A DNA stretch of 64,000 nt from Murimonas intestini (GCF_024622195.1 NZ_JANKBI010000004.1:299807-363806), one strand, 5' to 3'; shown: positions 25,604-35,142, numbered from the stretch's first letter. Made by a program: numbers and translations. The notes: generated from the sequence alone by a model not told the origin.

Positions 25604-28600
25604 CTACACTCCTTTATGTATATCAATAAATCCCATCTCCATAAGATCCGGCCTTGTCCGGAGCACAGGAAGTACAACATCGCACTCGTTCCCGATGAGC
25701 TCCGTCTTATCCGGGGCACAGAAAATCATCTGAAGATTCTGTTCCTCCATGAAACCCAGCATGATCTTTACATTAGTCGGGTCCATTTTTGCAAACGGCT
25801 CATCAATGAACACCAGCCTTGTTGAACTGTTCTTGTCATTATAGATCATAAGCAGTGCAGACAAGAGAATTAGCATATATGGGATCTGAACCTCCGCGCC
25901 TGAATTATAGCCTGACTGCTTAGACAGCTTTGCCTTAGTGAGCACATCATTTGTCAGAAGGATTTCATAAGTCATGTAGTTTCGGTAATCTGCATAATGT
26001 TCAATCTTCTCTTTATCATTGCTTTCCACAATACGGTTTATAATCTTCTTAATATCCTGCTCCAGCCCTTCTCCCATGCCGTCAGAATAAGATGTTATAG
26101 CATCCAGTGTCATTTGCCCTGATGAAGTTCCAATATCTTCCCGTTCTTTTAAATACCTGGCGTATTCCAGGATTTTTTCGTAATCCGAACCATCCTTTAC
26201 ATACTTCACATCAAATGCATATTTTGATTTAAATTCCAGGCGTGATAATTCAGCATTGATAAGCTTCAGATCATCTCTGGCAGCCTCACAGGATTTTAGT
26301 ACGGTCAGAACAAATTCATTCTTGAATATTTCTTCATAACGGCGTGTCTGTTCCTTTAATTTTGCCTGTATTTCCTCTCTGTCGTCCATCCATATCCGGG
26401 ACTTTCTTTCCTGGTAATAAGCGATAGAACTGTCCGTCATTGGCAGCTGATTATCGCCTGTTCTGGATGCGTTATAAGAAGCCTGTCCGCCCCTTAAATT
26501 TTTTCCCGCCTCTTCCAAAGTACGTTCTGCACGTTTCCTATCCTTTAATGTGCCGCCCGGTCCTATTTTCCCGTTGGCAATAAATTTATCATAATCTTCA
26601 ATTGCCTTTGCATAGACAGTATTATTTCCAGCCTTATACTCTTTTAACTCCTTCCGGGCAATGTCAAGATCTTCCCTGGATTTATCACAGTTATTTTTAT
26701 TAATATTATATTCTGTCAGCATTTGAGATTTATTTTCATATACGGCTCCCCGTTCATCCTCAACTGCCTTCAGTTCCTGTTCCAATCCGCTGACTCTCTG
26801 GGCAAGCTCCATGTATTCCATATTATTCTTCTGCGCTTCCTTCAGCGCCTTAAGCTCTGATTCTTTCCTGGAACAGTCAACCAGTGCTTCTTCATATTCC
26901 CTGCAGGCATCATAATTGTATTCACCAAAGAAATTCATCTGCGTATCCAGATACGACATTTTAGATTTTTCATCAGACATCTGCTGCTTATATCCGCTAT
27001 ATACCTGCCTCAGATTCTCCAATTTCTTAACAGCTCTGATTCTGTTCAGTTCTATAGCTTCCTGTCCGAAGCAATAGAATCTGATACTGTCAAAGCGCAG
27101 AAAATAGCTGTCCATTGCAACAGATACCCTTCCCTCTTTTGACATGGCATTCTCATAATTTCTCACCTTATCCCTGTCAACAGCGTGAAATCTTCCAAGC
27201 TGGTAGTCGAAATACTGCTTCGCCACCGGATTCTTCACCTCAATAAACCTGACCACCGAGTCTTCTTCCGGAGTGATACGCTTCTTCATTAAAAGTTTTG
27301 TGTTGAATAAGTGGGCATATTTATTTTTAGAAGCATTCAATATATCATCTGCAATATCATAGTATTCCGGTTCAACAAGAATTGTATATCTTCGTCTCCC
27401 CAGATATCCTTCCACTGAATCCCTCCATGCCTCGTCTTTAAGCCCCAATACATATTCACAGGCGAACCTTGCCTCTGACTTTATTTTTCTTTTTTCAAAC
27501 TCCCGGTTGATTTCATTCTTCAAGGCTACGTAGTCAGGTATTTCTGAGAAAGTAGTCTTTTTTGCCTCACAATCATCAATAATCTGCCGGCATTTATCCT
27601 GTTCTCTCTGATTACTTTCCAATTCGTCTTTGATTCTCGTTATCTTACTGAGAATTTCATCCCTGCGCTTTTTGATTTCTTCCAAAAAACCGGCAGCACA
27701 GCTCTCCTTCTGAACCCTGGTCACAATATCTTCCGTCAAAGAAGACAGGATCTTCTGCTGGGGTACTGTATACTGTTCCTTTGCAAACCACGCAATCAAT
27801 TCACTGACTTTTGTCTGAAATCCCAAAAGCCTTTCCTTTTCTTCCTTCATGCGTTCTTTCAACTGATATGCTTTTTGCAAAATCTCTTCAGCCTCCACGA
27901 TCGCCTTGGCACAATCCATGGAATTCAGGTTTTCTTTTGCAGAATTATATGCTGTTCTTGTTTCTTTTTCACGGACTTCAATTACTTTCAGCTGCTTCTC
28001 GTCCTCGTCAATCTGCCTCGCTGCAATTTCCATATTTCCAGAAGCTTCTTCTAATGCTTTCTGACATTTCAGAAAACGCTTATATGTAATTTTTACATCA
28101 TCGGCCAGGATCGTATTCCGGGCTCTCCTAAGTTCATCAAAGAGCTTAATAATCCCCTCAAGCTCCCTGATCTCAGCATCAATAATTTCAAAATTGGCAT
28201 TCAATGTATCTATGTTATTCTTCGCTTCCACAAGCTTAGAAAAGTCTACCTTCTTTTCTTCCAGTACACTCTCACGGATAAACTGGTCGATCTTTGCATT
28301 TGGATCATACGACATAATGCTGCGCAGCTTACGTCTAAAGGCTGCTAACTGCTGTTCATTCAGGCGCAGACCGGTCCTCTGCATAAACTTAGAAAGGCCC
28401 TCCCTCACATCCATCATCTTGAGTCCGTAAGCCTTCTGAAGTTCAGATGTGCTATATGGAATAGTCTGCCCATCCTGCACATATGTATGGGCAACATCAC
28501 TTAACGTTTTATTTTCAATCACATATCTCTGTGTCTTACATCCATTTCCAGAATCTGTATCAATGGCTGTACCCAGGAGAAATTTTCTCTTAAGGGGTAC

Positions 28601-28900
28601 CTCCTCCATTTCAAGTACGATGTGTGTGTACACATTAGGCATCTTATCAGCCGGCCTCATATATGTACCTGCCGTTGCGTCCAGCAGTCCTCTGGTATAT
28701 GAAGGCACTGTTCTGCTGCCCCTATTCTCAGTTGATTTATTGAATACAGTATCTCCATACAAAGCATATTTGACTGCATCCAGGAACACGGATTTGCCAT
28801 TTCCATTCTTCCCTGCGATCAGAGTGAAAGACCCTATAGGAACGGTAATCTGGCCAAAAGCATACCAGTTAATCAACCGGATCTGTTTCAGTTTAATCAT
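25604..28900 (-). CDS. jetC: Wadjet system SMC-like ATPase JetC
   Basis: 1098 aa MukB-like motor protein. Walker A GKNGNGKSVFLDAVKYAL is at residues 30-47. Long coiled coils run from about 255 to 470 and from about 640 to 890, flanking a hinge-like middle. The ABC signature region (about 990) and Walker B RLVFIDEPFAKMDP (about 1032-1045) are intact. It drives DNA loop extrusion with JetA and JetB. Its ATG overlaps the jetB stop (TAATG) with GGAGGACGAG just before. Confidence 0.95.
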   Translation of the reverse strand: MIKLKQIRLINWYAFGQITVPIGSFTLIAGKNGNGKSVFLDAVKYALYGDTVFNKSTENRGSRTVPSYTRGLLDATAGTYMRPADKMPNVYTHIVLEMEEVPLKRKFLLGTAIDTDSGNGCKTQRYVIENKTLSDVAHTYVQDGQTIPYSTSELQKAYGLKMMDVREGLSKFMQRTGLRLNEQQLAAFRRKLRSIMSYDPNAKIDQFIRESVLEEKKVDFSKLVEAKNNIDTLNANFEIIDAEIRELEGIIKLFDELRRARNTILADDVKITYKRFLKCQKALEEASGNMEIAARQIDEDEKQLKVIEVREKETRTAYNSAKENLNSMDCAKAIVEAEEILQKAYQLKERMKEEKERLLGFQTKVSELIAWFAKEQYTVPQQKILSSLTEDIVTRVQKESCAAGFLEEIKKRRDEILSKITRIKDELESNQREQDKCRQIIDDCEAKKTTFSEIPDYVALKNEINREFEKRKIKSEARFACEYVLGLKDEAWRDSVEGYLGRRRYTILVEPEYYDIADDILNASKNKYAHLFNTKLLMKKRITPEEDSVVRFIEVKNPVAKQYFDYQLGRFHAVDRDKVRNYENAMSKEGRVSVAMDSYFLRFDSIRFYCFGQEAIELNRIRAVKKLENLRQVYSGYKQQMSDEKSKMSYLDTQMNFFGEYNYDACREYEEALVDCSRKESELKALKEAQKNNMEYMELAQRVSGLEQELKAVEDERGAVYENKSQMLTEYNINKNNCDKSREDLDIARKELKEYKAGNNTVYAKAIEDYDKFIANGKIGPGGTLKDRKRAERTLEEAGKNLRGGQASYNASRTGDNQLPMTDSSIAYYQERKSRIWMDDREEIQAKLKEQTRRYEEIFKNEFVLTVLKSCEAARDDLKLINAELSRLEFKSKYAFDVKYVKDGSDYEKILEYARYLKEREDIGTSSGQMTLDAITSYSDGMGEGLEQDIKKIINRIVESNDKEKIEHYADYRNYMTYEILLTNDVLTKAKLSKQSGYNSGAEVQIPYMLILLSALLMIYNDKNSSTRLVFIDEPFAKMDPTNVKIMLGFMEEQNLQMIFCAPDKTELIGNECDVVLPVLRTRPDLMEMGFIDIHKGV

Positions 28901-29538
28901 TACTCGTCCTCCTCCTCACCAGTTGTATCAGATGCCTCTTCTTCATCTTCCTCCAGATCATTCTTCATATATTCAGCTGTCACAGTCTGAAACTGGGCAA
29001 TGTCCCACCCAAACTGGAGTGACGGGTATAAAGTTATGATCGCGTCCTCCGACTCATCTTTTGCATCATAATCAATCAGATTATATTTTTTAAATATCTT
29101 CATAGCCGCCGACAGCTTTGCTTTATCCAAATCAACCTCATAAACCTTGATCTTATCTATCAAATCTCCACGCATTACAACATTCTCATCATTGTAGCCA
29201 AGGTTCTCCAAATACACCTCCCACAATACAAGAAGCAGGTGATACTGTTCCGTTGTAAACGAGACAACATTGGCGCGTTTAAGCCCTACCGCTTCCTCGT
29301 CTGCTTCATAAGGCTTAAGCATTGCAATTCTCACATTAGTGTCAACAAACACATCAAATCCGATCATGCGCAGATAATCCGAAATATCCTGCCTGTTCGA
29401 TTCCCTGGAAATAAATGCATACAGCTTTTCCTCCTTATCACCTACAATGAAGGTTGACTCCAGCAGTTTACGTATGCAGCGTTTGAACAATATATTATTT
29501 TCTTCCTTTACAGAAATATTTAATCTAATATCACCCAT
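28900..29538 (-). CDS. jetB: Wadjet system subunit JetB (DUF4194-like)
   Basis: 212 aa, acidic, the KITE-like dimer subunit of the Wadjet condensin. Winged-helix-like segments include LRMIGFDVFVDTNVRIAMLK and TTEQYHLLLVLWEVYLE (about residues 55-115), as in DUF4194 proteins. The last 25 residues are almost all acidic. It starts directly after the jetA stop and overlaps jetC by one base, so subunit ratio is set by coupling. Confidence 0.87.
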   Translation of the reverse strand: MGDIRLNISVKEENNILFKRCIRKLLESTFIVGDKEEKLYAFISRESNRQDISDYLRMIGFDVFVDTNVRIAMLKPYEADEEAVGLKRANVVSFTTEQYHLLLVLWEVYLENLGYNDENVVMRGDLIDKIKVYEVDLDKAKLSAAMKIFKKYNLIDYDAKDESEDAIITLYPSLQFGWDIAQFQTVTAEYMKNDLEEDEEEASDTTGEEEDE

Positions 29539-30966
29539 TCAGCTCTTCCTTTTTATCCTGATCTTGCTGATCACAGCAGCCTCAGTCTCAATTATCCCAT
29601 CTAAAAATTCCACTTCATACGGGAATTCACTGCTGCCGGAATAAATAATGCTGGCAGCTACCATCATAGCGTCATCTCTTGTCCTGATCATTGTTTCACC
29701 CGGTATTATGCTTTCTTTATCAATGAATAGCTTATTAAAATAACCCGCAGCCTGCTTTACTCCATACCGGTCAGGGTACTCATACAAAAGTTCCCTGGTG
29801 AGCCTTGCCCTGTCTTCATCCGATAAGGAACTGATAACCAGGGCGCCGCTCTTTGTGTTAGGCTTGCGCTTCTTTCTCCGCTCAATAGATTTCCTGCCAA
29901 CATACTTATAAGACTGCAGACTAAAGAATTTCGAGACATCATCCAGGATTTCTTTCTTCTCATCTGCATCAAAGTCTTTAATTGCCATCAACAGATCATT
30001 CAGATACGTCTGCATATTCACACTGTTGCTTAACACCATAAGGATCCTGGTGGAATAAAGACTGTAGTAATTATTGATTTTCTTATCAATAAAATCCATC
30101 TCTTTAATATAATCATAGCTTATGAAACTCCTGACCTCAGCCAGCTGGCCATCTACTGTCTCACGGGCCTTGATCTCATCTACATTGTTGAAACTCTGAT
30201 ACTCCTTGATCATGTTCTCATAAACTTCAGTTTTTATGATCTTCCTCAGCATCTTTTCGATTTCTTCAATATATCCCGGAATCAGGCCGCCTTTCTTTAT
30301 AAAAAAGTAGTCATTAAAAAATGATTCCATCATCTCATCCTTGATAATGAACTGCCCCAATTGATTCGTCTCAGTCATTTTAATAACCATCCGCATGATA
30401 GAACGAATGCTGTCTTTTAATATGAGAAGTTCATTCTTCAAATCCGACACACTATCCGTTACCGGGACAAGTATACTCGAATATGGTCTGAGTGTTCTTC
30501 CGTGATCCACAATAAAAGCAGAATGCAGGATATCATAAATCATGAAAATATGGTTTGTCAGCGCCCCGCGGTTATTATCACGGTTAAAGATCCGCTCAAT
30601 GGCATCAATCATTTTTCTGCAATAAGGCGAAACTGTGGCAATATTATCACCATTTCTGCCAATCTCTTTTTCTGAAACCCAGCCACAATACCTGAAATAC
30701 CTTAAAAGCGCACTTGCATTCTCCGTTTCCGATTTTTTACTGCTGATATTCTCGTCAGCATCCCCGCTGTTGTCCTCATCAGCCACCACATATTTACAGT
30801 TTCTAAAATAAAGAATCAAAGTATCCCTGGCATCCTTTTCATAAAGAAGCGGAACAGACTTCGACTTTTCAATGAGCTGCAAAATGCACTCATAATATAT
30901 TTTTCTATTCTTACAGCATAGAGGATTAAAAAAATGTTCATACTCTATATTATCAAAAAGCAGCAT
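29539..30966 (-). CDS. jetA: Wadjet system subunit JetA (DUF5716-like)
   Basis: 475 aa, the kleisin-like subunit bridging the JetC heads. FDNIEYEHFFNPLCCKNRKI at the N-terminus and ELLYEYPDRYGVKQAAGYFN near residue 400 match the DUF5716-type JetA found in clostridial Wadjet operons, which would make this a non-type-I system. First jet gene, with GGGGGAGG upstream of ATG 30966. It follows a UPF0158 gene and a small ORF without a terminator. Confidence 0.87.
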   Translation of the reverse strand: MLLFDNIEYEHFFNPLCCKNRKIYYECILQLIEKSKSVPLLYEKDARDTLILYFRNCKYVVADEDNSGDADENISSKKSETENASALLRYFRYCGWVSEKEIGRNGDNIATVSPYCRKMIDAIERIFNRDNNRGALTNHIFMIYDILHSAFIVDHGRTLRPYSSILVPVTDSVSDLKNELLILKDSIRSIMRMVIKMTETNQLGQFIIKDEMMESFFNDYFFIKKGGLIPGYIEEIEKMLRKIIKTEVYENMIKEYQSFNNVDEIKARETVDGQLAEVRSFISYDYIKEMDFIDKKINNYYSLYSTRILMVLSNSVNMQTYLNDLLMAIKDFDADEKKEILDDVSKFFSLQSYKYVGRKSIERRKKRKPNTKSGALVISSLSDEDRARLTRELLYEYPDRYGVKQAAGYFNKLFIDKESIIPGETMIRTRDDAMMVAASIIYSGSSEFPYEVEFLDGIIETEAAVISKIRIKRKS

Positions 30967-30991
30967 TTTGCACCTCCCCCAATTATCTCAA

Positions 30992-31141
30992 TTATAATTC
31001 CGAAAATTTATCAAGATTCTTCATAAACAGCATATTATCCCTGAACAAATTCCACCACAGCCAGCCCATAAGCGTTCCGCTATCCTCAGCCACAATCACC
31101 CTGCCAAACTTTTCCGCAAGCCTGATATTCACATGCTTCAC
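30992..31141 (-). CDS. Possible 49-residue small protein between UPF0158 and jetA
   Basis: A short frame beginning at GTG 31141, which overlaps the TGA of the UPF0158 gene (GTGA), and ending 25 bases before jetA. It holds RLAEKFGRVIVAEDSG and a tryptophan-rich WLWWNLF stretch. No family is recognised. GGAG lies too close to the GTG for a normal ribosome site, so translation would depend on coupling. It may also be untranslated spacer. Confidence 0.35.
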   Translation of the reverse strand: MKHVNIRLAEKFGRVIVAEDSGTLMGWLWWNLFRDNMLFMKNLDKFSEL

Positions 31142-31524
31142 TCCGTATACTCTAACCCATGATCCCGGCACCACTCAATAGCCAGATTCCTGTAATATTC
31201 CGCCTGAAAATCATACCACTGCTGTGAAATTCCCATTCTGCCAACCATATCCTTAAATCTCCTGAACGCCCCCCGCCCCTGTATGGCGTATTCCAGTCTG
31301 TCCGCCCTCTCACCTTTTAAAGTCTGGATAAATTCTTCCATGATATGATATTCATGAATCTCAAATTTCGTTGGAAGCCTTAAATAACGCCCGGGGTTTT
31401 CATCAATTTCATCTTCCAATCCCTCATTATCCAGGCCAGTAGCCAGCTCATCTGCAAGAAACACACTATCCCCTTGTCTTCTGTTATCAAATATTTTTAC
31501 GTAATCAAATTCTAGTATGATCAA
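31138..31524 (-). CDS. UPF0158 family protein
   Basis: 128 aa. RLPTKFEIHEYHIMEEFIQT and GRGAFRRFKDMVGRMGISQQWYDF, followed by LAIEWCRDHGLEYTE, identify UPF0158 (PF03682), a family of unknown role. The N-terminus lacks about 10 residues compared with typical members and starts with TTG 31524. A good promoter lies 70-95 bases upstream and no terminator separates it from jetA, so it appears to head the Wadjet transcript. Confidence 0.8.
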   Translation of the reverse strand: MIILEFDYVKIFDNRRQGDSVFLADELATGLDNEGLEDEIDENPGRYLRLPTKFEIHEYHIMEEFIQTLKGERADRLEYAIQGRGAFRRFKDMVGRMGISQQWYDFQAEYYRNLAIEWCRDHGLEYTE

Positions 31525-31590
31525 ACCTGCCTCTTAACTTGTTTTTTCACAATTTGTAAACGCTATGCCGCTCTTACATTTGTTTTATTA

Positions 31591-31619
31591 AGTATAGCAT
31601 GAGAAGTAAAAAGTTTCAG
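31591..31619 (-). promoter_or_regulatory. Extended -10 promoter of the UPF0158-Wadjet operon
   Basis: Minus-strand CTGAAA (31614-31619), 17-base spacer, then TGC-TATACT (-10 at 31591-31596 with the extended TGn). No other good promoter is seen before jetA. Confidence 0.6.
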
Positions 31620-31755
31620 TAATTTTTTACTTATGCCTGAGAGTATCTGTCCCAGATAAAAAGACTTTGTTTTTCCGTCTGCTTTCATTCAAAATAACCA
31701 TTTTATCTGTAAGTTTTCCAAAGCAGACCGCAGAATTCTCTTCAAACATCTTCTA

Positions 31756-32169
31756 TCACTTCCGGTTAGGCCTTCTCTTTATTTCCAGTAATTTCAAAAA
31801 GTCAGGAAACATAGAGGTATCCTGCGGCATGAACATCATCCATTTTCCATCGTGATAGGTGGTTGCCTCATCATAGACTCTCTGAATCTCAGTCCCAAAT
31901 TCCGCTCTGACAGCTTCAAATTTTTCTCTCTCGGCTTTCCCAAATATAACCATAAAACCAATGCAGTCCTTCCTTGCATAAAGTGCACACAGTGTTTTTC
32001 CGCCCCTGCGGTATTTGTACTCATACGTCCATGCTTTGCCGCCGCTGTTCCAGGTACATTCCATCTCATATTTCATGTCAATCGCATCACACAATTTAAC
32101 CCATATTTCACAAAGCGGAGCTCCAACTAATGCTCTGATTTCTTCAATATCCGGTATTTTTTCCATCAT
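31756..32169 (-). CDS. DUF3788 domain protein
   Basis: 137 aa. The core KAWTYEYKYRRGGKTLCALY and FMVIFGKAEREKFEAV followed by YHDGKWMMF is that of DUF3788, small cytoplasmic proteins of unknown role. ATG 32169 with GAGAGG upstream is preferred over the TTG at 32175. Three small DUF genes stand together here on the minus strand. Confidence 0.8.
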   Translation of the reverse strand: MMEKIPDIEEIRALVGAPLCEIWVKLCDAIDMKYEMECTWNSGGKAWTYEYKYRRGGKTLCALYARKDCIGFMVIFGKAEREKFEAVRAEFGTEIQRVYDEATTYHDGKWMMFMPQDTSMFPDFLKLLEIKRRPNRK

Positions 32170-32232
32170 AATCAACCTCTCTTATACTATTTTGGATGGT
32201 TCCCTTAGCTTCCAATACCGCTTGTTTTTCCG

Positions 32233-32961
32233 TCATAAACATTTAATCTTCTGCAGTGCTTCTTCTATGTCCTTTTTCACCAATGGAATCATACTCTCCC
32301 GGTAACACTCCGGTTTTGCATGCTGCAGCGCCTCCACAATATCTGCTTTCAGTCCTTCTTTATATTGTGCAATTTCAGGCAGCGCCTGGATACATTGCCT
32401 TGCCGTAATCGGCTTTTCATCCATGATATGTTTAAGATATTTATCAACCACTTCATCAATTTTATTGTCCTCATCCCATCTTGCATTCGCCGCAATAAGC
32501 TGTAATCCCCGGGTTCTGAAATAGGAATTTTTATCCTCCATCATTTGAATAAAATCATCCAGAAACGAATATACAAAAGCATCCTCCCGGCTCTTTTGTT
32601 TCAACACTTTAAGACTTTCATATGCCTTCCTGGAATCCTGCTGACGCAAATCCAAAACCAGATTTTCTATCTCCTGATATACCTTTAAAGTCTTCATCTG
32701 CCTGCAATGATCCGCCTCATTCTCTTTTGGTGTCTTGGTCGGATCATCTCGTTCATAGCGGCGGCAGGGAAGTTCGTCACACTGTCCGCAGCAGACAAAT
32801 TTTTTCTGTTTCCGGCAGCAGTCATAAATATCACAAATACTTTCACCCGTATATTCCAGCCAAAATACCCTTCCTTCTATCTCTTCACATCCCCGGCACC
32901 CGTCTGGATAATACTCGCACTCTAAACATATTGTTCCGCAGCAGCTTATTCGCTTTTCCAT
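32233..32961 (-). CDS. DUF3795-type Cys-rich protein with helical repeat domain
   Basis: 242 aa. Residues 1-80 are Cys-rich and likely bind zinc: CCGTICLECEYYPDGCRGC, CCRKQKKFVCCGQCDELPC. Residues about 100-242 are helical and HEAT-like (DDFIQMMEDKNSYFRTRGLQ, IDEVVDKYLKHIMDEKPITA). Function unknown. ATG 32961 follows GGGAG by about 12 bases. It lies 43 bases after the second DUF3795 gene and is probably co-transcribed with it. Confidence 0.75.
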   Translation of the reverse strand: MEKRISCCGTICLECEYYPDGCRGCEEIEGRVFWLEYTGESICDIYDCCRKQKKFVCCGQCDELPCRRYERDDPTKTPKENEADHCRQMKTLKVYQEIENLVLDLRQQDSRKAYESLKVLKQKSREDAFVYSFLDDFIQMMEDKNSYFRTRGLQLIAANARWDEDNKIDEVVDKYLKHIMDEKPITARQCIQALPEIAQYKEGLKADIVEALQHAKPECYRESMIPLVKKDIEEALQKIKCL

Positions 32962-33004
32962 ATGTACTTTCACTCCCTTCTCTCTTTTACCCTCTCTTTT
33001 ACCT

Positions 33005-33415
33005 TTACCATACTTTATGCTGGCACTCACTGCACTCGCCGTCATGAATCGAGATAATGCCGCCGCATTCCGGGCAGGTGTATTTTTCTCTCTGTTTATC
33101 CAGAAATTCCGTCAATCCCTGTTTATGTACAATCCTGCTGTTTTCTATAAGGCTGGCATAATAACGGGTATTATAGCTTTTTTCCAATAACTTTATCTGC
33201 CTGCATGGATAAGAGGGACATTCAAAGCAGTAGGTAAGATTCTGCTCTTTTGCGCAGTCTTTTATTTTACACTTCCTGCAATGCTCCGGTTTTCCCAAAT
33301 CACTATTCAGGCAGCCTGCACATGGCCTCTTATGATAGCAATGCTTATAACACACGAGACAATTCATTCCACACGGTGCAAACATGGCAGGCTCTATTTT
33401 TTCCGGCATTTTCAT
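33005..33415 (-). CDS. DUF3795 domain protein
   Basis: 136 aa with 16 cysteines. MFAPCGMNCLVCYKHCYHKR, CAGCLNSDLGKPEHCRKCKI and CFECPSYPCRQIKLLEKSY are typical DUF3795, ending in a zinc-ribbon-like CPECGG...CSEC. Likely a metal-binding cytoplasmic protein of unknown role. Start ATG 33415 follows GAGTGAGGGA. Confidence 0.82.
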   Translation of the reverse strand: MKMPEKIEPAMFAPCGMNCLVCYKHCYHKRPCAGCLNSDLGKPEHCRKCKIKDCAKEQNLTYCFECPSYPCRQIKLLEKSYNTRYYASLIENSRIVHKQGLTEFLDKQREKYTCPECGGIISIHDGECSECQHKVW

Positions 33416-33626
33416 ATTCCCTCACTCCTCCATTATAGAAAAAGGCATGAACACCTATTTAAAATATTTGTCCATGCCCATTCTTGCTCCATCCTGCAGT
33501 TTGTTACAGCAATATTTTATCAAAGTCAATATGACAACTGTATGTCATGTTTTCATCTTTTTTACCGCTGTTTCAAAAACCTGCATCCATATCCAATTAA
33601 AAACATTCATGCCCTATCAGATAAGA

Positions 33627-34288
33627 TTAAATTTTCTTGCAAACCATACTGTCAAACGATTTCAATGCATCAATATTTCCCGATTGAATATCAGCAATAT
33701 TCCTGCGGATTCTGTCCGCGGGCCAATTCCACCACTGAATTCTCAGCAATTCAGAAATAATATCATCAGAAAACCTCTTTCTGATTGGTCTGGCCGGGAC
33801 ACCGCCAACAATTGTATATGGCGGAACATCCTTTGTAACTACAGCTCTTGTGCCTATAACAGCCCCGTCTCCAATCTTTACTCCTGAAAGAATCACAGCC
33901 TCATATCCAATCCATACATCATTGCCAATGATAATATCGCCCTTGTTGTCCCATGCTGAAGTGATATTTTTCACATCTAAATCCCACTCTTCGAAGAAAA
34001 TAGGAAAAGTATATGTGGAAAGCGACTTCATTGCATGGTTTGCACTGGTGAATAAAAATTTAGCGCCGCACGCAACAGAACAGAACAGAACTTACCGATT
34101 TAAAGTTTGTCACCGTTAATCGGATAATGGTACAACACGTTATTTCCCTGAAAGCCACACGGATCATGCACAAAATCGTTGTATATCGTATAATCGCCCA
34201 CTTCAATATTCACATTGTTAACAACATTTTTCAAATATACGGTCTGCATATCATTAGAACGCGGATAAATTTTATCTTGCGGAATCAT
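33627..34288 (-). pseudogene. Vat/CatB-type hexapeptide O-acetyltransferase, frameshifted
   Basis: The family acetylates streptogramin A or chloramphenicol. The N-terminal part (34100-34288, 62 codons, VYLKNVVNNVNIEVGDYTIY) and the C-terminal part (33627-34031, with GDIIIGNDVWIGYEAVILSG and VVTKDVPPYTIVGGVPARPI) match one protein of about 210 aa. Two lesions separate them: a TAA at 34100-34102 after GDKL, and a third CAGAA unit (34076-34090) that adds five bases and shifts the frame. Reading the C-terminal frame upstream restores VACGAKFLFTSANHA, the expected joint. It has a normal start (ATG 34288, GGAGG) and follows the CAT gene. Confidence 0.85.
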
Positions 34289-34404
34289 CTTAAATACCTC
34301 CTGAAATTATTATTGGTTTACTCGACAATTCCGCTCAATACAATGCATCGTTTCACCTATATCACCTCTCCGATTTTCATTTTTCAATTTTTACAGCTTC
34401 AAAA

Positions 34405-35034
34405 TCAACACTCATCAAAATAATTCTGCAGTTTTTCTACAAATTGTCCTATATGCAGACCATCCACAAAAGAATGATGTGCCTGAACAGAAACCGGTAT
34501 CATTGTCCGTCCATCTTTTTCATAATACTTTCCCCAATCAAAAAGAGGGGTTGCATTGTCTTTCTTCCCCGCATTCGTATGCGAAATATGCGTATATGTA
34601 ACCCAAGGCATAGGAGAACATTGGAACACATCATTTCCCAAGGGACCTGTAAAATATTCTTTCTGTTCATCTGCTGTCTTTAGCGCCAATTCACAGTATT
34701 CTTTCAAATCATCTATAAACGGAACATTCACTACCTTAAACAGCTCCGTCTCTTTATTCAGGTATGTAAATGCAGTATCAATCCTGTCAAATAACACTAT
34801 CTGTCCATCTGCAAACCGATAGCGGAACGCCTCAATTTCATTCGCACATTTACAAACTGCATATACCATAGCCATTGTAAAGGAAAGCCCCTGCTCTTTA
34901 ACAGTATGTCTAAAGTTTGTAATATCCGCTTCAAATGTCACACAAAATGCAGGTTCGATACTATTCCTGAAAACCATACAATGCATTGCCCTGTTCCATG
35001 TTTTTTCATCAATTACCTTGTATTGATTAGACAT
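34405..35034 (-). CDS. CatA family chloramphenicol O-acetyltransferase
   Basis: 209 aa, the usual length. Transfers acetyl from acetyl-CoA to chloramphenicol. The catalytic motif HHSFVDG is near residue 189, and FRYRFADG, VNVPFIDD and CSPMPWVTYTH follow the CAT fold. ATG 35034 has TTAGGAGG. Several CAT-like proteins in Clostridia confer little resistance, so activity is likely but not certain. It lies upstream of the broken Vat/CatB gene on the same strand. Confidence 0.85.
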   Translation of the reverse strand: MSNQYKVIDEKTWNRAMHCMVFRNSIEPAFCVTFEADITNFRHTVKEQGLSFTMAMVYAVCKCANEIEAFRYRFADGQIVLFDRIDTAFTYLNKETELFKVVNVPFIDDLKEYCELALKTADEQKEYFTGPLGNDVFQCSPMPWVTYTHISHTNAGKKDNATPLFDWGKYYEKDGRTMIPVSVQAHHSFVDGLHIGQFVEKLQNYFDEC

Positions 35035-35142
35035 AGCTTTTGCCTCCTAAATTTAAATTATGATATGATAAGTTCAGTTTACTATATTTTTGGTAATGAG
35101 TCTATAGTAAGAGGGGTTTTTAATCTGCTTTTGGTCTCAAGT

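Noticed and set aside
28449..29039. 196-codon plus-strand frame
   Set aside because: Antisense to jetC and jetB, which are continuous and family-consistent.
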